Shown here: positions 11,403 through 23,026 of the stretch, in pieces | How the letters are laid out: the number at the start of each line of letters is the position of its first letter | Numbering within the stretch: the first letter of the stretch is position 1 | Source: Siphonodentalium dalli | Lineage: Eukaryota > Mollusca > Scaphopoda > Gadilida > Siphonodentaliidae | Assembly (NCBI GenBank): GCA_032622095.1 | Contig: CP136063.1 | Coordinates: forward strand, 75,373,980-75,437,979 | Direction of reading: 5' to 3' | Length of the DNA stretch: 64,000 nucleotides | Notes under the pieces: generated by a model | Told to the model about the DNA's origin: nothing | Database searches by the model: none | What the model saw: the letters and a program-made list of their open reading frames with translations, nothing else | Position numbers and translations under genes: made by a program

Positions 11403-12222
11403 TATTGTCCCCCATAAATTTATTTTCTGGGGACTATTGTAATCAGCTCCGTCGAGCCGTCCGTGCGTCCATCTGTGCGTCCATCCGTCCGGAGTTATAA
11501 CTCCAGTAATGATCATCTGATTTGATTGAAACTCGGTATGTAGGTGTCTCAACCAAGAACACAGGTGATTTACAATCTTGGGTTTGATCCGATGTTCTTT
11601 AATGGAGTTATTTCCCTTTTTAAAAACTTTTTTTTAACTTAGAAAATTTCTCACTTTTTCGGTTTCCGGATGATATCTCAAGTTTGGATCCTTTAATTAT
11701 GTGGATCAGTCATATCAAGAAACAGGTTGAGTTCAAATTTGAGTTTGATCCGATGATTTTTCTCAGAGTTATGGGCTTTTCGACTTAGAAAATTCAATTT
11801 TTTCTTGTTTTTTCTTTGGTTTCCGGATGATATCACTCAAGTTTGAATTGTTTAATTGGAAATTCTGTTTTTTTGTGGGTCGTTCATTTCAAAATACAGG
11901 TCAAGTTCGAATTTGAGTTTGATCCAATGATTTTTCCCAGAGTTATGAGCCTTTCGACTTTGAAATTTTTTTAAAATAATTTCTGTATGAGGGTACCTTC
12001 ATGGTGTAATCAACTCCTCTTACAGTTTTGATCGTAGATATTTGAAACCTCAGAGTATTGTTACCCACATATTGCAGATGTGCAACATGTATATAGATGA
12101 TGGAAATTATTTTTTTTTTACGGAATTATTAACCCTTTCGACTTAGAACATTTCAACATTTTTTTAAATTTCTTTAACAAAGCGGCATCGACTTGCCACG
12201 TTGTCGGGGGACACTGTGGTCG
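11403..12222 (+). mobile_element. HT element, GTCCCC subfamily
   Basis: Head TGTCCCCCATAAATTTATTT with complement TCTGGGGAC, then CCGTCC runs, then diverged ~170-bp monomers (GATTGAAACTCGGTATGTAG, GGTTTCCGGATGATATC, GAGTTATGGGC). Tail near TCGGGGGACACTGTGG. The closest relative in the window is 31383-31800. Confidence 0.65.
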
Positions 12223-12225
12223 GCC

Positions 12226-13145
12226 GACCTTTTATTAGTCGAGTTTTTTTCCAAAACTCGACTTATAGTTTGATGAGGGACGGTGGGCGGCGGACGGGCG
12301 GGCGGGCGGCGTGTTTTGCTTATAACTCAACCGTTTATTGACGGATTAAAAAAATTGGTGTGTGAGTACATATCCATGCTCGTAAGCTGCAGACAAAAAA
12401 TCGGGTTCGTCCGCACATTTATTACAGAGTTATGGCCCTTTGAATTTTCAGCTCGTTAGCGCGATAATTTCAAAAAACGTTATCCGATTTGATTGAAATT
12501 TGGTATATAGGTGTCTCCCATGAATATCTCGGATGAGTTCGAAAACCGGCCTGGTCCGATAAAATTTGATAGAGTTATGGCCCTTAATTAGTCATTTTTC
12601 AAGAATTTTCAGCTCGTTAGCGCGATAACGTCAACAAACGTTATCCGATTTGATTGAAATTTGGTATATAGGTGTCTCCCAAGAATATCTCGGATGAGTT
12701 CGACAACCGGCCTGGTCCGATAAAATTTGATAGAGTTATGGCCCTTAATTAGTCATTTTCACGAATTTTCAGCTTGTTAACGCGATAACTTCAACAAACG
12801 TTATCCGATTTGATTGAAATTTGGTATATAGGTGTCTCCCAAGAATATCTCGGTCGAGTTCGAAAACTGGGCAGGTCCGATAAAATTTGATAGAGTTATG
12901 GCCCTTAATTAGTCATTTTTCACGAATTTTTAGCTCGTTAGCGCGATAACTTCAACAAACGTCCTCCGATTTGTTTAAAATTTGGAATAGACATACTTGC
13001 CAAGAGTTATGGCCCTTAATTAGTCATTTTTCGATTTTACCTATTAATTAGTCTACCGATAATGATGCACACCAATTGGCGGTAGCCACCGGCGGTAAGC
13101 CACCGAAAACGAGACACAGCATCTCTGATGCCACCTCTTGTTTTC
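12226..13145 (+). mobile_element. HT element, TCGAGTTTT subfamily, with four ~168-bp monomers
   Basis: Hairpin head AGTCGAGTTTTTTTCCAAAA-CTCGACT, GATGAGGGACGG, a GGGCGGGC run, then four tandem monomers sharing GTTATCCGATTTGATTGAAA, TTTGGTATATAGGTGTCTCC and GAGTTATGGCCCTTAATTAG. Tail GGCGGTAGCCACCGGCGGTA and GATGCCACCTCTTGTTTTC. A fragment of the head recurs near 63757. Confidence 0.8.
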
Positions 13146-13149
13146 ATTC

Positions 13150-13700
13150 TAGTTCTATGTGTTATGTAAACAAACACCATGTTATGTAAACAAATAGTAC
13201 GTAAAGATTATGCGATAAGAAAAACACTCAACACCAGGGAGACCCCACAAAGGGAACTTTGGTTAGAAATGCCACCAAGTTGTTTACAATATAACGGTAT
13301 AGCACTTGCTAATCCACACCTTTCAAGATGTCGTTTAGGAATGGGTCACCGTGAATCACTCTCCGAAAAAAAATGTGTTTTGTGGATATCACATTCATAC
13401 TATCATTATATACATGTACTATACTATTTATATTCTTGATGACATTTTTCAAAATTTTGTAACTGTTATTTTAAACCTTTCACGAAGGCCATTCAAGCCT
13501 TTATTGCCCAAAACAAAAAGATCAATATGAACTAATCATAACCTCAAATGGACTTAGTAGCTTTCACGGTAATCAATATTGTAGGACGTCATTGATATGA
13601 AATGATGACAGTGGTTGTTGACGGACATCATAATTATATTTGTCACAGAGCTGTGTCAGAAATGCGTGCTCTGTCACACATTCAGTGCTAGGTTCATGTC
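13150..13700. other. Unassigned intron sequence
   Basis: Open frames of about 60-86 codons but no family match, splice-consistent exon or repeat that I can name. Confidence 0.4.
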
Positions 13701-13710
13701 CGAGAATAAG

Positions 13711-14058
13711 GTGCCTGTCATTTGCAGAATGAGGTCCCCAGAGGGTGAATATAGTGACGCTATCCCGCACAGTGGGCTAGCATCACCAAATTCACCCTCT
13801 GGGGACCTCATTCTGCATGGCTCATCTGCTACATCTGAGACATAAATGGTGAATATTGTGCTGTACACCCATTGGGAACCTCGATTATGCAATGTGTAGT
13901 CTGCCAATTAGGGGATATGGAGAAACTAAACTAAAAAAGAAATAGAATCTATGTGAAACAGTTTCTATTGAAATTTGATAATATGCGGGATAGCATCACT
14001 AAATTCACCCTCTGGGGACGCCATTCTGCAAATGACAGGCACACTAAACTCAGGCTTG
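13711..14058. mobile_element. FB-2 foldback element, long form
   Basis: Complete: GTGCCTGTCATTTGCAGAAT at the left, spacer with GGGAACCTCGATTATGCAAT and GATATGGAGAAACTAAAC, right end GACAGGCACACTAAACTCAG then GCTTG. One of the best-preserved long copies. Confidence 0.88.
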
Positions 14059-14111
14059 TGTATATACTCGCCATGGCTGGCGATTTGGGGTTTGATTTGA
14101 TTTTTCAAATT

Positions 14112-15102
14112 CAGTGAAAGCTCTCCAAACCGGACCCTCTACAATCCGAATCCCTCTCCTTTCCAAACGAATTGTTCGGTCCCGAATTTACCCAAGTGCA
14201 TTGTCACTAATGATTACCTCTGTAATCCGAAACCTCTGTACTCTGAATACTGGACTGGTTTATTAGTCCATAACTGCACAAATACACTAAAGTTTACCTC
14301 CAGAATCCAAACGCTGAAAGCGATTGAAGAGGCCGAATGCATTCAGTTGAAAGTTTACAGCAGTTATTGTGCTGGAGTGGACTCTTGTTTTAACCCTTTG
14401 AGTGCCAGGTCGATTTTTGTATCAACCCATATACCCTGTGCCAATGCATTCTCTTATATATGCGAGTCGACCATAGAATGCATTGGCCTAACAATTTTTT
14501 TTTTTTACAATTTTAATAATTTATTCTTATATTCTTTAACAGACTTATTTTGTAGGTTTAGGGCCAATGAGATCGGCCCCTGGCACTCAAAGGGTTAACA
14601 ACAATTGTCCAAACTGAACACTAATTCGCTAAAAGTGCACGGTGGTGGTTTATTGTCATCGTCACAGTTTTAATCAACTCATCACAATTAATGAGCCGTC
14701 GGGGAAAATGACACCTCAGAGTTGAATATATAGACCAGAATATTAAACATGGTATAGCCCCAGTACACCCAAGCCGACAAGAGCTCAGCATCAAGTATGT
14801 CAAATCTAATGTCACCAACATTTTTTAAAACCGTGAATCACCATAAAATTTATAGTTTCCGTATTTCCTGGTTTAATTATCTATACATATATGTATATGT
14901 CTTATTATAACACGTTTTATCTATTGCAATTTATGTTTTATTTGGTAGTTTATTGAATAAAGTTTAACTAATCAGTAAGGAGGTGTTCAGGTCGCAATAA
15001 CTTTTACTGACGGCAGCAATATATTCCGATGGTTGTGCGATTTTCTGTAAACCGAACAGAAGGACCGAGCCGAAGGGTATTCGGTTTACAGAAGTTTTAC
15101 TG
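14112..15102. mobile_element. Tigger-like non-autonomous element with a nested PB-1
   Basis: Left end CAGTGAAAGCTCTCCAAACC then GGACCCTCTACAATCCGAA, like the terminus at 8637. The right end GGTTTACAGAAGTTTTACTG is the inverse form, followed by TA. No transposase frame was found. A PB-1 MITE (14390-14597) is inserted inside. Confidence 0.65.
14390..14597 (+). mobile_element. PB-1 MITE (TTAA ends), truncated core palindrome
   Basis: PB-1 runs TTAACCCTTTGAGTGCCAGG ... CCTGGCACTCAAAGGGTTAA with TTAA at both ends, as expected of piggyBac-type insertion. It encloses the GCCAATGCATTC palindrome and an A/T-rich segment. Here the palindrome has lost its second arm up to GAATGCATTGG. Confidence 0.9.
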
Positions 15103-15214
15103 TATTAAATTAGAACCAATATCTCAGATTCACAGGCCACATATATACAATCACTTCATATAAAAATTTGGCTTTCCTTGTTCTTTATCATTCCATTGAT
15201 TGTTCAGCATAACA

Positions 15215-15442
15215 TTAACCCTTTGAGTGCCAGGGGCCGATCTCATCGGCCCTAAACCTACAACATAAGTTTTAAAGAATATAAGAATAAATTATTAAAA
15301 TTGTAAAAAAAAAAATTGTTAGGCCAATGCATTCTCTTATATATGCGAGGCGACCTATGGTCGACTCGCATATATAAGAGAATGCATTGGCACAGGGTAT
15401 ATGGGTTGATACAAAAATCGGACCTGGCACTCAAATGGTTAA
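15215..15442 (-). mobile_element. PB-1 MITE, complete
   Basis: Inverse orientation to 14390. TTAA at both ends, complete palindromic core GCGAGGCGACCTATGGTCGA. One mismatch in the right terminal repeat (AAATGGTTAA). Confidence 0.92.
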
Positions 15443-15627
15443 TAACACTCAAAGTTGAGCTACAGTATCATTGGCATTCTTCGATAGCATTAATTGCTTT
15501 CGAATTGCATGAAATTCTATATTGGTTCATATATTTTTATCTACAGCATTGCCTTTATAATCATGTAGTGAAATGCTCTGAAAGTGGTAAAAAAAATTGT
15601 CCCACAGCCTATATGATGACAGAAACT

Positions 15628-16045
15628 TAAAGTTGCTCAATCCGATCAGATGGTCCCCATATCATATTGATACATTACAACAACAACATTTCTTTAAAAT
15701 ATGCTTTAGTTATCAGAATCGATTAATTGCAACAAAATAATGTTAACCACTGTCAGCTATAGTATCAAATTTCACAAAACTTGTTATTTATCAACATTTT
15801 GTTCAAAGAAATATGGCCGTATATTTTCACTTGAGTATCACAAAATTTGACCACTTGATTTTGTAGTTATCCATCTTCATCCGCAATTTTTCCGAGATCG
15901 GCCTTTTGACAACGTTTTTCTGGGGGGCCACAAATAATTGCACATCTCGAGAAATAATGAACTTCAAAAATCGATATCTGATCACTCTGAGCTTTGATGA
16001 GTGGGTTCCTCGACTCGAATCAAATATTTTTTACCCCCAAATACA
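15628..16045 (+). repeat. Dispersed repeat, inverted partner of 18893-19275
   Basis: Shares CAATCCGAT, TTATCAGAATCGATTAATTG, CCATCTTCATCCGCAATTT and GGGTTCCTCGACTCGAATCA with the reverse strand of 18893-19275. A further fragment lies at about 3790-3838. Confidence 0.75.
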
Positions 16046-16194
16046 AAGAAATTGTAATTATGGAACGTTAATTCAGATAATGCATCTTTAATCTGAAGTG
16101 TCTCCATCTCAATATTATGATTTTATATCCCACAATTTGAAGTTAGCCCTTTCTATACTAAATGGTGTCTTCCACCCAGTTATAACAGTAAATA

Positions 16195-16566
16195 TTGCAA
16201 TGGTCTATTATTCATATGGAGGGGTGTTCATGAAAAATGAGCGGACGGCAGTATGATGAAAAGATAATAAAAGTGCAGAATAGTCGTTTGTTGAACTTAT
16301 TATCTGAACATTTCCTACTCATCAATAAATACAGTATAATGCTCTAAATAATCGGCTCCTTAACCACATCAGAATTATGGGTAACTTCTCAGGATTTAGA
16401 CAGAAATATGGCTTGTTGCCATTCATTGGAAAGCTCTCACTGAGAGCTTTCCAATGAATGGCAACAAGCCATATTTCCGACTAAATCCTGAAAAGTTATC
16501 CATAATTCTGCTGTGGTCAAGGAGTTGATTATTTATAGAGCATTACTGTATTTAGTATAGAAAAGG
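16195..16566. repeat. Dispersed repeat interrupted by FB-1
   Basis: Homologous to 6495-6735. The FB-1 copy at 16330-16550 splits it at a TA. Confidence 0.75.
16330..16550. mobile_element. FB-1 foldback MITE with visible target-site duplication
   Basis: Complete copy flanked by TA on both sides. Comparison with the empty site at 6695-6715 shows the target was a single TA, so the element proper is CAGT...ACTG. Confidence 0.93.
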
Positions 16567-16596
16567 TAAAGGGAAGAGAGATCAGATCTCTAGAAG

Positions 16597-17012
16597 CAAG
16601 CCTGCAAATAGTGTGTCTATCATTTGAAGAATGAGGTCCCCAGAGGCTTAATTTAGTGAGCTATCCCACACGGCAGGCTAGCATGACCAAATTCACACTC
16701 CTGTGAGCTCATTCTGCTTAGGCCTCATCTTCTGGGAAGTATCTATAGTCTCAAATTAACATTGTTTTTAGTTACTTTTTCCCATTCTGGGAAGTTTCTA
16801 TATCCCCTTATTTGCAGAAAATAAAATGCATTATCGAGGTGACTATAAGTGGGTGAACATCACCAACTTCAACTGGGGAACTTCAATCTAATCTTAGGTC
16901 TCCCGCAGCAGTTGAGGCCTAAGCAGAATGAGGTTCCCAGGGTGAAGTTGATCATGCTAACCCGCCATGAAGGATAACTTCACTAAATTCACCCTCTGAG
17001 GACCTCATTCTG
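16597..17012. mobile_element. FB-2 foldback element, long form, diverged
   Basis: Contains both palindromic blocks and the long spacer (GGGTGAACATCACCAACTTC). Ends are degraded. Confidence 0.7.
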
Positions 17013-17014
17013 TC

Positions 17015-17400
17015 ACATCCCTTGTGTATTCTGGTCATTCCGCACACAGAAGATGGGGATTTCTGCACTGTTGAGAATAATTGATCATGTAGGCTCCACT
17101 TTAATACACACATCCACTAGGACCACACCTTCTGATTCCACATCCCACCCAACCCACCCCAATACCCCTACCTGACACCTCTTTATTGCAATATGCCTGC
17201 CTTCCAGTCATTCCCCACACAGATGTTAGAAGAAATTATTATTTTGGAATGGGTGATAATTGATTATGCACAAGCTCTCCAACACCACACTCTACCCCCA
17301 TCCTCCCCCACCAAACACCCCTTCTTTATTGCGATGTCCGTGTCTTCCGGTCATTCCCCACACAGAGCTATGGTCATTTTATGATAATAAATGCAGTCCG
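17015..17400. repeat. Three diverged ~150-bp tandem copies
   Basis: 'CATTCCCCACACAGA' and 'TTTATTGCRATRTSCSTG' blocks recur near 17035, 17180 and 17325. Confidence 0.55.
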
Positions 17401-17895
17401 TGAGCCTACTATTGATTTTGCCTGTGTCTCGCATTATCAGTTGGCTACAGCACACATTGCTAATGATGCCATCGTCAGAGTGGGGCTTTTTACAGACTTT
17501 TGGGCTGTCTATAAAATTGGCTGTTTTTATTATGGTTTGAGAACCAGCTGAGAAAAATTGAACTTCATCAAAAAAACAGACATGTCCTCTGGGAAAAATA
17601 GATTTGCACTGTGCTAAGTTTAATATCTTCGGTCATCATGATTTCATCTTTCATTTATTGGACATTTAGCTGCTAATCAGAGGTGAGTGGCACAGGTGAG
17701 AGATTATTATGGGTGGATTGTTATGTTGCGTGGGTTGCGTTTTTCAATGATAGTCTGTATATATGGACATCATTGCTGGGTGCTCCACTGGATTGCATTA
17801 TGTAGGGAACCCTCTGATCAAGGTGCCGGTTGCAATGTGTGAGGAGACAGCTTGACTCTGATATCGCCCATATAAAGATTGTCTCTGCCATAACA

Positions 17896-18112
17896 TACAG
17901 TAATGCCCTAAATAATCGACTCCTTAACCACAGCAGAATTATGGGTAACTTTTCAGGATTTAGTCAGAAATATGGCTTGTTGCCATTCAACGGAAAGCTC
18001 TCAGTGAGAGCTTTCCGATGAATGTCAACAAGCCATATTTCCGACTAAATCCTGAAAAGTTACCCATAATTCTGCCATGGTTAAGGAGTCGATTATTTAG
18101 GGCATTAGAGTA
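17896..18112. mobile_element. FB-1 foldback MITE, full length
   Basis: Intact arms and centre CAGTGAGAG; right end mutated to GGCATTAGAGTA. Confidence 0.9.
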
Positions 18113-18196
18113 TATGTATATACAGTAGATACCAGGTGCTAATGCTTATAGATAGGGTGACTTGTTAGATTGGAGTTCTGACTGCCAATTCCTGGG

Positions 18197-18412
18197 TACA
18201 GTAATGCCCTAAATAATTGACTCCTTAACCACAGGAGCATTATGAGTAACTTTTCAGGATTTAGTCGGAAATATGGCTTGTTGCCATTCATCGAAAAGCT
18301 CTCAGCGAGAGCTTTCCAATGAATGGCAACAAGCCATATTTCCGACTAAATCTTGAAAAGTTACCCATAATTTTGCTGTGGTTAAGCAGTCGATTATTTA
18401 GGGCATTACTGT
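18197..18412. mobile_element. FB-1 foldback MITE, full length
   Basis: Second complete copy only 84 bp after the previous one. Centre CAGCGAGAG; the right terminal TA is replaced by GG. Confidence 0.9.
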
Positions 18413-18892
18413 GGGGCAGTGTGGGCTCCTCACTGTTAGGGGTGAGTAGGTAGTCTGATAATGATCAGGTTGCCTGGCTGCAATATATAGGGCTGTGACA
18501 CAATCAGGGCACCGATCCGTTGTTAGGGGAACTCTGAATTAGGCCCCACATGTTTTGCATGGGTAGATCGATGGCCGGCATATAATTATGTCGCCCGAGC
18601 TGCAATATGAGGGTACACAAAAGGTATTCCAGCTGTGATGCATTCAGCCTAGATGTTTCAAATTGGGAGAAGTCACTTCTCCCCACTTGACTGTTAGGGA
18701 GAAGTTAGTTGACTGTTATCAGGGAGAAGTCACAATGGCTCAATTTACACCACAGCATAACCATTCTATGATCAAATAACTATTATGCAATACAATAGCC
18801 CATTTATAAAACCATTATCATTAGTAAATACAGCACTATAATTAGAAAATACAGTTTAAAAATGCATAATCAGATTAAGTGCCCCTCACAAT

Positions 18893-19275
18893 TACTATTT
18901 ATTTTGATTCGGGGGTAAAAAATATTTTATTTGAGTCGAGGAACCCACCTATCAAAGCTCAGAGTTATTAGATATCAACTTTTGAAATTGTTTATTAGTG
19001 GCCCAGTAAACAGTCGATAAGACGGTTTCGGACCAAATTGCCGATGAAGATGGATAACACTAAAATCAAGAGGCTTTCTGTTGATAATATAAGGCCAAAT
19101 TTCCTTGAACAACATGTTGATAAATAACACGTTTCGGGCAATTTTATACAATAGTTGACAGTGGTTAGTATTATTTTTGGGCTATTAATCGATTCTGATA
19201 ACTGAAGTGGCATTTCTAAAAATGATGTTGTTGGAATCTGATTATATGGGGAAAATCGAATCGGATTGAGTACCT
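18893..19275 (-). repeat. Dispersed repeat, inverted partner of 15628-16045
   Basis: Lies 2.9 kb from its partner in opposite orientation; moderate divergence. Confidence 0.75.
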
Positions 19276-19307
19276 TTAAATAATCTATAGGGACATGTGC
19301 ATACTGG

Positions 19308-19418
19308 TACAGTAATGCCCTAAATAATCGACTCCTTAACTACAGCAGAATTATGGGTAAATTTTCAGGATTTAGTCGGAAATATGGCTTGTTCCCATTC
19401 ATCGGAAAGCTCTCACTG
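19308..19418 (+). mobile_element. FB-1 half copy
   Basis: Left arm from TACAGTAATGCCC to GCTCTCACTGA; the right arm is absent. Confidence 0.87.
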
Positions 19419-19918
19419 ATTGGTGTCTGTCACCATTATGAATCACACATGCCTCAAATTTGCCTTTTATCGGGGACATAGCGCTAAGAATAATTTATGT
19501 AACATCAAGCAGTGATCACGACGGAGATGACATGCCAACGTGTCGTGCATTGTGCAATCTTGTCTGGATTCTGGCCCACAAATACAAAATGATGTCAGAA
19601 AAACCGTGTCATAATGTCTTCATTAATGACCTAAATCACATGTGAATTCTTCGTAAGTTGTGAATTAGTTACTTTCATTTTTATCGCGATGCTTCATTCC
19701 CAATTCCGCTTTTTTGCAATCTCCACACTGTTGCTAACCGGAAGTCGCGAGATAATTTCTCCTAAATCCACACCCGCGATCTAAAAAATCACTGATGGGG
19801 AAAAAAAATGACGTCATTCACCTGCCTAAGGTATAAGCACCCTTGGTGGTTGCTATTATAGGCACCAACTGATTGGTGCCTGTCATATCAAGTTCAGTAC
19901 ATGTACCTGTCATGGATT

Positions 19919-20316
19919 TTAACCCTTTATCCAACAAACCGGCCAAATCCGGCCAAATAAAGCTTCAACAGCCTAAATATCTTTGGTCTGTCTCAATAGA
20001 ACCATACAAATATGGATATCATTGGAACCGGCTCCTTGACCACATTGTGATAGTTACAGTTATGCCCTGTGCCAATGCATTCTCTTATATATGCGAGTCG
20101 ACCATAGGTCGCCTCGCATATATAAGAGAATGCATTGGCCTAAAAAAAATCTTTTTTAACACTTTTTACCATTTTTTCTTACATTCTTTAACAATTTTAT
20201 AATTTTTAATGTGTTAAGCCAATGCATTCTCTTATATATGCGAGGCGACCTATGGTCGACTCGCATATATAAGAGAATGCATTGGCACAGGGCCCTTCTG
20301 TTGGGTAAAGGGTTAA
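19919..20316 (+). mobile_element. PB-2 MITE, complete, with two palindromic cores
   Basis: PB-2 has TTAA plus CCCTTTACCCAACA termini (here CCCTTTATCCAACAAACCGG at the left, TTCTGTTGGGTAAAGGG at the right). Inside are a flank with ACCATACAAATATGGATATC, then two ~64-bp GCCAATGCATTC palindromes separated by ~50 bp of A/T-rich DNA. Confidence 0.9.
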
Positions 20317-20319
20317 ATG

Positions 20320-20855
20320 TAAACTGAGCTTCAGTTACACTTACAAAACCCCCTGTACCCCAGTACGATGTCAGGTAGTATTGCATTCTGTTATGGCTTT
20401 ACCATCTGTGACCTTGTTTATACTTGTTCAGTAATGAACAGCCTGATTAAAATCATAAAAAAACTAGATTCTATGTCAAATTGGCAATTACCAATCAATC
20501 ACTCAGTAAGGAAACAACCAATGAAATATTAATGTGAAGTTGTATTAAGAAACAAATAGTAATCAAAGTCATGTGATGTGCATTTAAATGATTAAAACTT
20601 AAAGTTAGTAACACATTTTTCTTTTTATGGTCAACGGCGGCACTTATTTCATCCTTTTTGATGAAGAAATTTGTGATCATTTTGTAAAAGCTAATTAGGA
20701 ATTCGCAGTTAACGAAAAATTGCAACAATTCCGCATTATATATTATGCCGTCCGGAACGAAATTACTATTGGATGTCCATTTACAGATATTTTGTTGTAA
20801 AATATTGTAACTATAACTCGCATCGACTGTGTATGATAAATAGGGGGGATAGAAG
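20320..20855. other. Unassigned intron sequence
   Basis: No repeat, exon or RNA gene recognised. Confidence 0.4.
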
Positions 20856-21125
20856 TTAACCCTTTCAGTGCCTAATTTACGGTCTGTAAAATCGGCCCTA
20901 AAAAAATTTAAAAAAATAAAAAAATGTTTTTTTTTTTAGATTTTTAAAAAATTATTAAAATTGTAAAAAATTGTAAAAAATAATAACAAATGATGAAAAA
21001 ATGTTAGGCCAATGCATTCTCTTATATATGCGAGGCGACCTATGGTCGACTCGCATATATAAGAGAATGCATTGGCACAGGGTATATGGGTTGATACAAA
21101 TCGGACCTGGCACTCAAAGGGTTAA
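20856..21125 (-). mobile_element. PB-1 MITE, complete
   Basis: TTAACCCTTTCAGTGCC at the left and GGCACTCAAAGGGTTAA at the right, one core palindrome, expanded A-rich segment. Confidence 0.9.
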
Positions 21126-22371
21126 ACATTGTGTGTTCTCAAGTTCTTTATTTGTTATTGGGAGTGGAGAAAATGTAATGCCGGGTGTTCGACCAGTAGT
21201 TCAACGATCTTTTTTTTCTCGAAAGTATGTTCAATCGACACACCTTGGTAGGCTCCGAGTTTTGATGAGTGCTGTCATGGCGTCACTTGACTCATGTCCG
21301 GTGGTAGATATCTACAGCAGGACGAAAGTCGCCAAATTAGAACTCGTAGTCAAGCATGTGCAGTTGCTACTCACTAAATTTAATTATGAAAATAAATAAA
21401 CACATGAGGGTTATAATACTTATGTTTGAAAACATGCACAATTTTAAAAACAAGCTCTTCACACAAACACTGCCATCAAGATGACCGGCGCAAATAGATT
21501 TGTACCGGACATTTTGGTGTTTTGCATCGGGCAATGACCGTGTCCGACCTGTTGTTTGCAGGTTTGTGGAGAAGTGAATCTTTCGTCTGATTTGATTCGA
21601 TACCGGCTGTCCTGATTCGAGTTGTATCGAATCATTGGCACCAGTTGCATTATCAATGGACACCTTTGCTTTTTTGCAAAGATAGATTATGATACCAATT
21701 TATGAAAGACCACACACACAAACACTGTTGTAGACTGAGCTATGCTATATAGACCACCGAACCAATGCACGACTGATGTAACTGATCTAGCAAAATTTCA
21801 TGTATGTCGAACTTCAGCTACGTGAATGCGATTGTTTACTGACTTCATTATTGCTTAAGATACTGTTTCATTATTTTATAGCAGAGATGGACACAACAAA
21901 TGCACACTTAATTGGTTAAATGCGAATTTGATCCATTTATGGATAATATTCACTTTATATACCAACGATCACTTATCGTCGTTACAAAGTGAGCAAATTT
22001 ATACCTGTTCAGCCACTCAGTCCAGTGATATCTATATTTTCACTCTTGATACCACTAATGCAATGATTCGATAAAAATGTCAGAATAACTTGTTTGATCC
22101 ATAATCTGTGGAACCCAACAAAATCAACATCTATTAACTTATAGTTACACTAAACTTGCAAATTAAAAAAGTTGTTAGCACTAGTTTTGAACATCATTCT
22201 GGTATCAACTTCAAGTTAGAACCTGAGTTGCGACTACACAATATGAAAACAAGTTGGGGCCTGTGATGTCACATGATGTGATTTCAACGAATCGATGTCC
22301 TCCATTCAGGTTCCACAGAGTGCATGCGAATTATGCCAGCCCTCAAAACAAAGTGAGTTGACTGTTCCCTC
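21126..22371. other. Unassigned intron sequence
   Basis: Contains some open frames below 135 codons, no protein family recognised and no clear repeat structure. Confidence 0.4.
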
Positions 22372-22482
22372 TACAGTAATGCCCTAAATAATCGACTTCT
22401 TAACCACATCATAATTATTGGTAACTTTTCAGGATTTTAAGTCGGAAATATGGCTTGTTGCCATTCATCTGAAAGCTCTCAC
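22372..22482 (+). mobile_element. FB-1 half copy
   Basis: Left arm only, ending GAAAGCTCTCAC; it abuts an HT-type fragment. Confidence 0.86.
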
Positions 22483-22940
22483 GGGTTGTGTTTTGGTATG
22501 GTGATAATCCCAGCATGTGTTAAAGGATACCCGCATACTATGGATTTCATCTATTCATTTTTTCCAGAGTTATGGCCCAATTGTTTGACTTGGAAATTTG
22601 TGTCTTAATTGTAACTCAGACTTGGATCATTGGATTTGGTTGTGCTTTGATATTTTGATAGGCGAGTTCAGGGTGAACGGATACCCACTTAGTGCGGGGT
22701 TGGTCGATTCGTTGTTATCCGATTTTGGCCATTTTTGTACTTATAATATGTAATATTGAATTTTCACTCTCCACAGAAATTTTGCATTGTAACTCCAGTA
22801 GCAATTGTCAGACTTCAATGTTATTTGGAATTCTAATATCGAACATGATTGATGGAAGGATACGGACAGGTTTTTCAGGGTTATGGCCTTTGTTGGAAAT
22901 ACTAGTAGGAAGATTATCCATCTTTGCTTCACATTTAGCA
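22483..22940 (+). mobile_element. HT-type monomer fragments
   Basis: Phrases such as CAGAGTTATGGCC, GGATCATTGGATTTGG and AGGGTTATGGCC resemble the monomers at 11403-12222. No head or tail; limits approximate. Confidence 0.4.
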
Positions 22941-22942
22941 TT

Positions 22943-23026
22943 AGAAATATGGCTTGTTGCCATTCATCGGAAAGCTCTCAATGAGAACTTTCCGATGAAT
23001 GGCAACAAGCCATATTTCTGACTAAA
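22943..23026. mobile_element. FB-1 central fragment
   Basis: Only the hairpin centre remains (AATATGGCTTGTTGCCATTC to its complement). It stops at GACTAAA, where the next FB-2 element begins. Confidence 0.83.
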
